This document shows positions 47,851 through 56,014 of a DNA stretch of 64,000 nt, one piece after another; position 1 is the first letter of the stretch, and each line of letters opens with the position of its first letter. A program made the position numbers and the translations under genes. The notes below the pieces were generated by a model. The model was not told the origin of the DNA, ran no database searches, and saw only the letters and a list, made by a program, of their open reading frames with translations. Where the stretch lies: assembly GCF_001297705.1 (NCBI RefSeq), contig NZ_LIRF01000003.1, positions 434,001 through 498,000 of the forward strand, read 5' to 3'. The DNA is from Chryseobacterium sp. ERMR1:04 (GTDB taxonomy: Bacteria > Bacteroidota > Bacteroidia > Flavobacteriales > Weeksellaceae).

Positions 47851-50355
47851 TCATTTTTTCTTCGCCTGTTCAATCAATTTTTTAATTCTTGCATCTAAAC
47901 TTTCACTCGATAATGTCTGTCGTAAGCTATCCACTTTTATCGGGAAGCTTAAAGGGGTAAAAGTATTGGCAAATTTCAAAATAATTTTCGATTTTTCAAT
48001 TCGTTTAAAGGCTTCCACTAATCTTTGTTCCTGCAACTGCATATTAAAAACTTCGGTGTAAGCTTGTCTTACTAAGAAATGATTGGGATCATAATCTTCT
48101 AATACTTTAAAAATTAAACCCGCAGAACTTTGTAGCGCTTTATTAGATCGCTGTTGTCCGGGAAAGTTTTGGATTACCATTCCAGAAATTACGGCGATAT
48201 CACGGAATTTTCTTCTCGCCATCTCAGCAGAATTAATACTTGAAATTACATCAACCATCAAATTATCTCTGGTTAATATTTTTTGCAAATTATCTTCATT
48301 TAACGGAATTTCTTTATCGCTGAACAATTCAAAACCGTAATCATTCATTGCCATTGAAAAGGAAATCGGTGCTAATTTTGAAATTCGGTAAGCAATCAAT
48401 GCCGCCATTACTTCATGTACCAAACGTCCTTCAAAAGGATACATAAATAAATGATAACCTTCGCGGTTTTTAATTAATTCAACCAAAAATTCATCATCTT
48501 TTGGAATATGAGAACGCTCTTCCTGTTTTGCCAATAATGGATGTAGAAATTTCAGTTCTTTCTCAGAAGCTTTTGGATTCAATGCGCCTGATAGTTTTTC
48601 TCTTAAAAAGTGTCCTAAATTCGAACTTAAAGGCAATCTTCCGCCCAAATAACTTGGTGCCATCGCTTTTCCTTTTGATAATCGAACATAGACCGTCATA
48701 TCTTTAATCATGGACACCTCCAAGACTCTTCCAGCTAATATAAATTTTTCTTCTTTTTTTAATCTTGAGATAAAATATTCCTCAACCATTCCGATATATC
48801 CCCCTGAAATAAATTTCACTTTCAACATCGCATCACTTACGATGGCCCCCATATTCATCCGGTGAAGCATGGCTATTCTTCGGGAGGTTACTTTAAATAA
48901 ACCATCTTCCATCATAACCACTTTGTGGTATTCTTCATAGCTTTTTAATGCACTTCCACCAATCGTCAAAAACTCAAGGATACTTTTCCATTCTTCATCT
49001 CTAATTTCTTGGAAAGTATAAATTTGTTTAATCCTTTCATAGGTTTCTTCAGGATGAAATCCGTCACCAATTGCTAAAGTCATTAAAAACTGAACCAATA
49101 CATCAAAACACAACACCTGCGGATCACGAGGTTCAATGACTTTCTGTTTCACAGCTTCTTTCAATGCCGCAACCTCAATCAACTCTAAAGAATGGGTAGG
49201 GACACAATATATTTTTGAGGTCTCAAAAGGGGAGTGCCCGCTTCGTCCAGCTCTTTGCAGGAACCTTGCTACTCCTTTTGCCGAGCCAATTTGTATTACG
49301 GTATCAACAGGTTTAAAATCAATTCCTAAATCTAAAGATGAAGTGGAAACAACGGCTTTCAACTTTCCATTGCTTAAATTTTCTTCAATCCAGATTCTTA
49401 AATGAGCATCAATCGAACTGTGGTGAATCGCAATCTGACCCGCAAAATCAGGATAAGCCTCCAACAATAATTGATACCACATTTCACTCTGACTTCGGGT
49501 ATTGGTAAAAACAATGGTTGATTTAGAAGCTAAAATAATCGGAACTACTTTATCCGCTAATTTATGTCCAAGATGTCCTGCCCAAGGCAAAATTTCTACT
49601 TCATCAGGAAAAACGGGAATAATATCAATCTTTTTATGTTCTTTAGCGGTAATTTTAGCCTTTTTAATAGCATAAGGAATTAAAGTTTCCAATGCTTCAT
49701 CTAAATTCCCAATGGTTGCTGTGATTCCCCAAATTTTCATTTTTGGAACATATTTTCTTAATTGAGAAACACCTAATTCAACCATCACGCCACGTTTTGA
49801 ACCCAACAGTTCATGCCATTCATCCACCACAAAACATTGGAGATTGGTAAAGAATCGGAGGTGGTTTTTCTGTCCGAGAAGAAGATGTAAACTTTCGGGA
49901 GTTACCACTAGAATATCAGGCATGTTTTTCACCTGTTGCTGTCTTACTTTGGGGTCTGTATCCCCATTTCGAACACCGACCGCCCAGTCTAATCCGATCT
50001 CATCAATCGCTTCCTGCATTGCTTTTGCAATGTCTTTTGACAGCGAACGAAGGGGAGTTACCCACATCATTTTCAATCCTTTTTTATATTTGTCGGGATG
50101 GGTTAGAAAATCGGATAGTAAGGCTAAGAAAACGGAGAACGTTTTCCCAAAACCAGTCGGAGCAATTACCATTCCGCTGTATCCGTTGCCGAATTTCCGC
50201 CAGGTTTCTATCTGAAAAATGAAAGGGGAATTGCCTTTATCAGCCATCCATTGTTGAATGACCTTAAATCCGTCGGTATTTTCAAATGCAGCCAAATTTT
50301 TGTTTTTTTTGATTTTTAACGCTAGGTCCGCAAGGATATTTTTAATTTTAAACAA
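47851..50355 (-). CDS. Ligase-associated DNA damage response DEXH-box helicase
   Basis: An 834-residue Lhr-like helicase. Walker A is VIAPTGFGKT, motif II VVDEWHELLG, motif III GITATIGN, motif V STSSLDLGIDFKPVD and motif VI QRAGRSGHSP. The C-terminus continues with the Lhr-core extension (RRIAMLHRMNMGAIVSDAML) characteristic of the ligase-associated type. The first ~20 residues come from an intergenic repeat (see the repeat entry), so the real start may be the TTG at 50295 (LAAFENTDGFK). It unwinds DNA during repair with the neighbouring ligase and nucleases. Confidence 0.92.
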   Translation of the reverse strand: MFKIKNILADLALKIKKNKNLAAFENTDGFKVIQQWMADKGNSPFIFQIETWRKFGNGYSGMVIAPTGFGKTFSVFLALLSDFLTHPDKYKKGLKMMWVTPLRSLSKDIAKAMQEAIDEIGLDWAVGVRNGDTDPKVRQQQVKNMPDILVVTPESLHLLLGQKNHLRFFTNLQCFVVDEWHELLGSKRGVMVELGVSQLRKYVPKMKIWGITATIGNLDEALETLIPYAIKKAKITAKEHKKIDIIPVFPDEVEILPWAGHLGHKLADKVVPIILASKSTIVFTNTRSQSEMWYQLLLEAYPDFAGQIAIHHSSIDAHLRIWIEENLSNGKLKAVVSTSSLDLGIDFKPVDTVIQIGSAKGVARFLQRAGRSGHSPFETSKIYCVPTHSLELIEVAALKEAVKQKVIEPRDPQVLCFDVLVQFLMTLAIGDGFHPEETYERIKQIYTFQEIRDEEWKSILEFLTIGGSALKSYEEYHKVVMMEDGLFKVTSRRIAMLHRMNMGAIVSDAMLKVKFISGGYIGMVEEYFISRLKKEEKFILAGRVLEVSMIKDMTVYVRLSKGKAMAPSYLGGRLPLSSNLGHFLREKLSGALNPKASEKELKFLHPLLAKQEERSHIPKDDEFLVELIKNREGYHLFMYPFEGRLVHEVMAALIAYRISKLAPISFSMAMNDYGFELFSDKEIPLNEDNLQKILTRDNLMVDVISSINSAEMARRKFRDIAVISGMVIQNFPGQQRSNKALQSSAGLIFKVLEDYDPNHFLVRQAYTEVFNMQLQEQRLVEAFKRIEKSKIILKFANTFTPLSFPIKVDSLRQTLSSESLDARIKKLIEQAKKK

Positions 50356-50376
50356 TTTCCTTGCGTCTTAGCGTTT
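50318..50376. repeat. Inverted repeat overlapping the helicase start
   Basis: AACGCTAGGTCCGCAAGGA on one side pairs with TCCTTGCGTCTTAGCGTT on the other with few mismatches. It belongs to the GCAAAG-like family B by its CCGCAAGG/CCTTGCG core. It covers the first codons of the annotated helicase. Confidence 0.7.
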
Positions 50377-50388
50377 ATAAAATTTAAT

Positions 50389-51969
50389 TTACTGAATCAA
50401 TTTCTTAATTTCTTCCAAATCATCAATTTCATTCACCGTTTTATCTTTTCGCCATCTTACAATTCTTGGAAACCGTAATGCGACACCGCTTTTATGACGT
50501 TTGCTGAAACCTATTCCTTCAAAAGCGATCTCAAAAACCAATTCCGGTTTTACGGTACGAACAGGTCCGAATTTTTCAATCGCATTTTTATTGACGAACT
50601 TGCTGACTTCCATAATTTCTTTATCCGTTAAGCCTGAATATGCCTTTGCAATGGTGACCAGAGCATCGCCATTTTTCACGGCAAAACTGTAGTCGGTGTA
50701 ATAAGCGCTTCGTCTTCCGCTTCCTTTTTGAGCATAGATTAAAACAGCATCAATGGTTAACGGATTGATTTTCCATTTCCACCAATCGCCTTTTTTTCTT
50801 CCGGAATGATAAGGTGAATTCTTTTGCTTTAACATCAACCCTTCACTATTAATATCTCTTGAATTTTCTCTGATTTGATTGAGATCTTCCCAGTTTTCAA
50901 AATCAATAACCTGAGAAAGCTTAATATTTTCAGGAGCTTGATTTAATAACAATTCTTCCAGCATGGCACGTCTTGCAGCAATCGGTTTTTCTCTTAGATC
51001 AGTTCCTTCCAATTCTAAAAGATCATAACAGAACACTTCAATCGGAATTTCCAAGAGCATTTTTTTAGGTAAATTTTTCCGGTTTAATCTTTTTTGTAAT
51101 TCATTAAAATTTAAAACCTTATTATCTTTTACGGCTAATATTTCTCCATCCAAAACAAAATTTCCTTTCATTGCCTGTATGGTTTCTGCAACTTCGGGAA
51201 ATTGTTTTGTTACTAATTCTTCACCTCTCGACCAAATGAAAACTTCATCATTTCGTCTGATAATTTGTCCACGAATTCCGTCCCATTTATATTCAACTTG
51301 CCATTCGTCCGGAGTTCCGAGTTCTCCCAATTCTTTTTCTAAAGGATAAGCCAAACAGAAAGGATAAGGTTTAGAATTATCTGGGTTAATATTTTCCGCT
51401 GAAATCAATTCTTTAAATGAAACTTCATCAGGTTGCCATTTTCCCATTAAACTGTGCATTAATGTACTTGCTTCCTGTCCTGAAAACTTCGTTAAAGAAT
51501 TAATTAATGTTTTAGAAGACACGCCAATACGAAAACTCCCACCTAGTAATTTATTGAAAATCAAACGTTCTGTATAATCCAATCCATTCCATGAATGCAA
51601 AACGAATTCTTTTTTCTCTGCTTCTGATTTATTTTTTAAACTGATAATTTCATTCATCCATCCCGACAATGTTTTATCAATTTTTTCCGTTGGAGGAGGT
51701 AGTATTAACGAAATCGTTTCACCCAAATCTCCAACCGAAGAATAGCTTTCCTGAAACAGCCAAAATGGTAATTGGGTAATTTCCAGTGCCCATTCTTTCA
51801 TATAATTGGTATTGACATTTCGTTTTGGTCTTTTACCTGTGAACAAAGCGATAAACCACAATTTATCTTCATCAGGAGCGCGTTCCAGATACTCAATAAT
51901 GGCATCAATTTTTGCGTTGGTTTTGTTGGTACTTTCCAAAGCATTGATCAATTCTGCAAAATGTTTCAT
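50389..51969 (-). CDS. ATP-dependent DNA ligase
   Basis: A 526-residue ATP-dependent ligase. The nucleotidyl-lysine is K228 in YKWDGIRG (KxDG). Further motifs are WSRGEEL (motif III region), FVLDGEILA (DGE), CYDLLELEG and EGLMLKQKNSPYHSGRKKG (motif IV/V). The N-terminal ~200 residues form the DNA-binding domain, and WWKWK plus RFPRIVRWRKDK begin the OB fold. It seals nicks in DNA, in the cytoplasm. It is the hub of the repair cluster; order exonuclease-ligase-helicase-PdeM on one strand. Confidence 0.94.
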   Translation of the reverse strand: MKHFAELINALESTNKTNAKIDAIIEYLERAPDEDKLWFIALFTGKRPKRNVNTNYMKEWALEITQLPFWLFQESYSSVGDLGETISLILPPPTEKIDKTLSGWMNEIISLKNKSEAEKKEFVLHSWNGLDYTERLIFNKLLGGSFRIGVSSKTLINSLTKFSGQEASTLMHSLMGKWQPDEVSFKELISAENINPDNSKPYPFCLAYPLEKELGELGTPDEWQVEYKWDGIRGQIIRRNDEVFIWSRGEELVTKQFPEVAETIQAMKGNFVLDGEILAVKDNKVLNFNELQKRLNRKNLPKKMLLEIPIEVFCYDLLELEGTDLREKPIAARRAMLEELLLNQAPENIKLSQVIDFENWEDLNQIRENSRDINSEGLMLKQKNSPYHSGRKKGDWWKWKINPLTIDAVLIYAQKGSGRRSAYYTDYSFAVKNGDALVTIAKAYSGLTDKEIMEVSKFVNKNAIEKFGPVRTVKPELVFEIAFEGIGFSKRHKSGVALRFPRIVRWRKDKTVNEIDDLEEIKKLIQ

Positions 51970-52012
51970 AAGTAGGGGATAGCATTTTTTTGTTCATTTT
52001 TTCCATTTTTCG

Positions 52013-52049
52013 TTAACCATGTCAAGGTTCAAAACCTTGACATGGTTAA
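52013..52049. repeat. Perfect 17-base-arm palindrome between exonuclease and ligase genes
   Basis: TTAACCATGTCAAGGTT and AACCTTGACATGGTTAA are exact inverted copies separated by three bases. This very stable hairpin lies in the transcript between the two genes. It could attenuate or protect mRNA, or be another dispersed repeat; no T-tract supports termination. Confidence 0.85.
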
Positions 52050-52053
52050 GAGA

Positions 52054-53115
52054 CTATTCAACATCTTTAATAACTTCCTTCTCGGTTTCCTCTTCATCAT
52101 CACCGTACAACGTTTCAACGACATCAGATTTTATTCCGATTTCATTTAAATATTTAGAAAAAACTTCAGTTTGTCCGTGTGTTACATGAACAATTTCCGC
52201 TTCTGTTGCTTTAATGGCTTGCAACAATCCTTTCCAGTCGGCATGATCACTCATAGGAAATCCCGCATCGGCACTTCGCCATCTTCTTGCTCCGCGAACC
52301 TGCATCCATCCTGAACAAATGGCTGTTGCAGCATCAGGTATCTTTTTAATAACATTACTATCTAATAAAGCGGGCGGAACAATGACAATGTCACCTTGAA
52401 CATGTTTTATACTTTCTCTAAAATCGGGAATTTCATAGTCTGGAAGGACAATTCCGACCTCTTCAAAAGCTTTGTTGAGCTTACCAATAGAGTAGTGAAC
52501 ATGGATTTTTCCCATTCCCTCAATCGCTTTCATAATCCTCTGCGCTTTACCTAAAGAATAGCCGATAAAAACGGATGTTTTTTGATTTTCCTGATTTCGT
52601 AACACCCAGTTTTGAAGTCTTTTATTAAGATCAGGAACTTCCAGCCAATTATAAATCGGGAGTCCGAAAGTACTTTCTGTAACAAATTCATTGCACTTGA
52701 CCAATTCAAAAGGCGTACTTAATCCGTCGTCCTGAACTTTATAATCTCCGGAAATTACACTTACATATCCTTTGTATTCTAAACGGATTTGGGCAGAACC
52801 AATGATGTGGCCTGCCGGATGGAGTGAAAGTTTAACACCGTTAATATCCAAGACTTCACCATATTGTAAGGTCTGGCATTCAATATCCGGAGAAATTCTC
52901 TGATGTAAAATAGGTTTTGTGAAATGGTGACACAGGTATTTTTTCATTCCCCAGCGGGCATGATCGGCGTGACCATGGGTGATAACTGCATAATCAACAG
53001 GTCGCCAAGGATCAATATAAAATTTCCCTTGCGGACAGTAAATACCTTTATTGGTGAATGTGATTAGTTTCAATGCGGTGATTGGTTTAGATTTAATATT
53101 CAAAAATCTAACCAA
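52054..53115 (-). CDS. Ligase-associated DNA damage response exonuclease (SNM1-like MBL fold)
   Basis: A 353-residue metallo-beta-lactamase/beta-CASP protein. The metal site is VITHGHADHARW (HxHxDH), HPAGHIIGSAQIRLEY supplies the next His, SGDYKVQDD the Asp and SDHADWKGLLQAI the beta-CASP His. TESTFGLPIYNW is typical of the family. It would degrade DNA ends in repair. The family usually begins at LKLITFTNKG; the TTG at 53073 gives this start and may be used instead of ATG at 53115. It is the first gene of the cluster. Confidence 0.92.
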   Translation of the reverse strand: MVRFLNIKSKPITALKLITFTNKGIYCPQGKFYIDPWRPVDYAVITHGHADHARWGMKKYLCHHFTKPILHQRISPDIECQTLQYGEVLDINGVKLSLHPAGHIIGSAQIRLEYKGYVSVISGDYKVQDDGLSTPFELVKCNEFVTESTFGLPIYNWLEVPDLNKRLQNWVLRNQENQKTSVFIGYSLGKAQRIMKAIEGMGKIHVHYSIGKLNKAFEEVGIVLPDYEIPDFRESIKHVQGDIVIVPPALLDSNVIKKIPDAATAICSGWMQVRGARRWRSADAGFPMSDHADWKGLLQAIKATEAEIVHVTHGQTEVFSKYLNEIGIKSDVVETLYGDDEEETEKEVIKDVE

Positions 53116-53146
53116 TCACTTTAAGAATGTATGGAAATTAAAATTT

Positions 53147-54483
53147 TTAAGCCTTTTTCAATTTTAGCTTATAATTATTCAGTAAAAAGAAAGTGACAAT
53201 TCCGACTGTTAATTCAATCAAAGCACTTCCCCAATAGATGCTTTTAACCCCGAAATAATAGGGTAAAATCAACATCAGCGGAATATATAATATCAATTGG
53301 CGTAAAAATACCAGAAAGCTTGCTTTTTTACTGTCATTTACTGCAGGATAGTAGGATAGTGCCAACACGGTAATCGGCAATAAAGGAAGTATGGAGAAAA
53401 ATAACCTGAAATCATTCATTTGATTATCGCTCACTGTATATCCCGGAAGCATTAAGCCAATTAATTGTTTCGGAAAAATAAGGGCGATCAAAAAGAAAGG
53501 CAACAATATCGCAATCCCGGCTACAATATAGGTTTTCAGAAATTTACGCGCTCTTTCAAATTGTCCGGCTCCAAAATTAATTCCAACCACTGGCTGTAAG
53601 CCTCGCATTAATCCAAATAAAGGGGTTAATAAAAACAGGAAAAATCGATTCAAAACGGTAAAAAATGAGATGTCATTTTCTGTTCCGTATCTGGCAATAG
53701 CGTTGAAAATAATAATGCTTTGAACCACACCCATTACCGATAAAATCATTTCGGGAAGTCCTAATTTCAATATTTTTTTTCCAATTGTTTGATCAAATAA
53801 AATTGATTTCCAATTGGTTGTAAAAGAACTTTTTCCTTTAGCGTAATAATAAAATCCAAGGAGAGAATAGATCAACATTCCGCAGTTCGTTGCCCAAGCT
53901 GCCCCTGAAACACCCATTCCGAATGTGGAAATGAAAATTGGTTTTAAAATAATATCAATCACCAAACCGACTGCAATCATACCGGCAGCGGTTTTCATTT
54001 TTCCTTCTGCACGAATCAACATGTTTAAGGCTAACCCATAAATCCAGAAAATAGTTCCGATTAATGTTACTCTAAAATATTCTACTGCAATGGTTTGTAA
54101 TTCTCCTTTTGCACCCATCATCGCCATTAATTCGTGGGCAAAAATATAAGATGGAACCGTACAAAGTATAGAGAAAAAATACATAGAAAGTTGAAACTTC
54201 CAAATAAATTATACAGTTTATCCTGCCTATTTTCTCCAATCCACATACTTACTGCAGCTCCAGCTCCTGTTCCTACTAATCGCCCAAATCCGAGAACAAT
54301 TTGAGATAATGGAAAGGCCATTCCGACTGCCGCAAGAGCTTTTGTATTAATTAAATACCCCACAAAAATGGCATCCAGGAAATTATTGATTCCGTATAAA
54401 ACAATCGCCGCAACAGCAGGCCATGAGGTTTCCCACATGACCTTTTTGAGATCACCTTTTAAGATGAATGTTTTGCGGTCCAT
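53147..54483 (-). pseudogene. MATE-family efflux transporter, frameshifted
   Basis: The upstream frame (54127-54483, 118 codons) carries the MATE N-terminus (WPAVAAIVLYGINNFLDAIF, VGTGAGAAVSMWIGENRQDK). It goes out of frame after LYNLFGS. The downstream frame (53147-54184) continues from MYFFSILCTVP to the end (11 or so further hydrophobic segments). Adding one C so that TTCAAC becomes TTCCAAC restores LFGSFQLSMYFFS and gives 445 residues, the normal MATE length. It overlaps the siderophore hydroxylase gene by 25 bases and would export the siderophore; as written it is broken. Confidence 0.88.
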
Positions 54484-55772
54484 GCTTTTGTTGTGTTGAA
54501 TTGTTGAAAGGCAATTCGCTTTTCTACTGTATAAATTTCTTTTCCGGCAATCGCATTGATGATGATGGCATTTCGGTACGCGCCCATTCCTAAATCCGGC
54601 GTTACAAAACCGTGGGTATGAAGTTCTGCATTTTGCACGAAAATATTTTCTGCGCTGTCGATGGTGTATTCACGACTTACATCAAACAATCCTTCTTCAT
54701 TTCTTTGGATCTGATTTTTAATTCCTTGTAAGAATTTTGGTTCCTTATATTTGTACCCCGTCGCCAAAATAACATAATCTGAGATATTGGTAAACGTAAT
54801 ATCATCTTGAATGTGCGTGAAATTCAGAACATAAGAATTGCCTTCAGGAGAAATGTTATCCAATTGACAACTTGGTTTCAAATCTACATGCAGAGGCACA
54901 TTTCCCACGCTCATTTCGTATAATGTATCAAAAATATCGTTGATCAACTCGAAATTAATTCCTTTATAAAGTGGCGGTTGTTTTGCCAATACATTTTGTC
55001 TTTGAGAAGGTGGCATGTTATAGAAATGATCTACATATTCGGGAGAAGTTAATTCCAGTGTCAGTTTTGAATATTCCATCGGGAAAAAACGGTCTGGTCT
55101 CGTGAACCAACTCATGTGTAAATTCTCATTTGTTTCTGGAAGAAGATCCTGGAAAATCTCAGCTGCACTTTGTCCGGAGCCAATAATAGAAACTGATTTT
55201 GCATTCAGAATATGATCTTTATGCTTCAAATATTCTGATGTATGAATAACATTAGGATAATTTTTACCCTCCATAAATTCAGGCAATCTTGGCTGAGTTC
55301 CCGTTCCTAAAGCCAGTTTTTTAGTGTAATATTTTTTAACATCATTATTTTTTAAATCCAACACTTCAACGGTATAGATTTGTTGAGATTCTTCAAAACT
55401 GATGTTTTCAACTTTTTTCCCGAACAGGCAATTCGGCAATTGGTTCGCTGCCCACTGGCAATACAGATTGTATTCTTTTCTTAAAATGAAAAAATCTTCT
55501 CTGATATAAAATTTATATAAACGGTCGGTTTCCTTTAAAAAATTCAGGAAGCTGTATTTGCTTTTCGGGTCTGCCATTGTTACCAAATCTGCCATAAAAG
55601 GAACTTGTAACGTAGCATTATCAAGCATCAAACCCGGATGCCAATCAAAGCCTTCTGCCTGATCTAAAAAAAGCGAATCGATGGATTCTACAGGCTCTAA
55701 AAGTGCTGCTAAGCCAAGGTTGAAAGGACCAATTCCGATCCCGATGATGTCGTATATTTTGTTGTTTTCCAA
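54459..55772 (-). CDS. Lysine/ornithine/cadaverine N-hydroxylase (IucD/DesB family)
   Basis: A 437-residue flavin monooxygenase. The FAD motif is IGIGIGPFNLGLAALL, the substrate/FAD segment LDNATLQVPFMADLVTMADP is typical of IucD, the NADPH motif is SIIGSGQSAAEIFQD and the late ATGY motif YVILATGYKYKEP. It N-hydroxylates a diamine or Lys in the first step of hydroxamate formation. With a DesA-type decarboxylase upstream, cadaverine is the likely substrate. It overlaps the MATE gene by 25 bases (translational coupling). Confidence 0.9.
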   Translation of the reverse strand: MENNKIYDIIGIGIGPFNLGLAALLEPVESIDSLFLDQAEGFDWHPGLMLDNATLQVPFMADLVTMADPKSKYSFLNFLKETDRLYKFYIREDFFILRKEYNLYCQWAANQLPNCLFGKKVENISFEESQQIYTVEVLDLKNNDVKKYYTKKLALGTGTQPRLPEFMEGKNYPNVIHTSEYLKHKDHILNAKSVSIIGSGQSAAEIFQDLLPETNENLHMSWFTRPDRFFPMEYSKLTLELTSPEYVDHFYNMPPSQRQNVLAKQPPLYKGINFELINDIFDTLYEMSVGNVPLHVDLKPSCQLDNISPEGNSYVLNFTHIQDDITFTNISDYVILATGYKYKEPKFLQGIKNQIQRNEEGLFDVSREYTIDSAENIFVQNAELHTHGFVTPDLGMGAYRNAIIINAIAGKEIYTVEKRIAFQQFNTTKAWTAKHSS

Positions 55773-55802
55773 TGTTTTTATTTTTTGAAATTTGAATTAT
55801 TT

Positions 55803-55995
55803 AAACTTTTATTTTAACCACAAAAGTTTCAAAAGATTAGTACATTAATTATTTAAGTTGATCATAAACTGTCAACAAGAACACATAAGTTTTAAAAATC
55901 AAAGATTTTTATTCTTTGTCAAACTTTTGTTTTCTAAATAGTTAGCTTTAAATGATTCAATGTGAGCTTTTGTATCTTTTGTGGTTAAATTTTTA
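55803..55995. repeat. Family A repeat inside the siderophore operon
   Basis: TTTTAACCACAAAAGTTTC on the left and TTTTGTATCTTTTGTGGTTAA on the right form inverted arms around AAAAATCAAAGATTTTT. It separates the NIS-synthetase gene from the hydroxylase gene on the same strand; nothing else is seen in this 242-base gap. Confidence 0.78.
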
Positions 55996-56014
55996 ATTAG
56001 CTTGAAAAATTATT

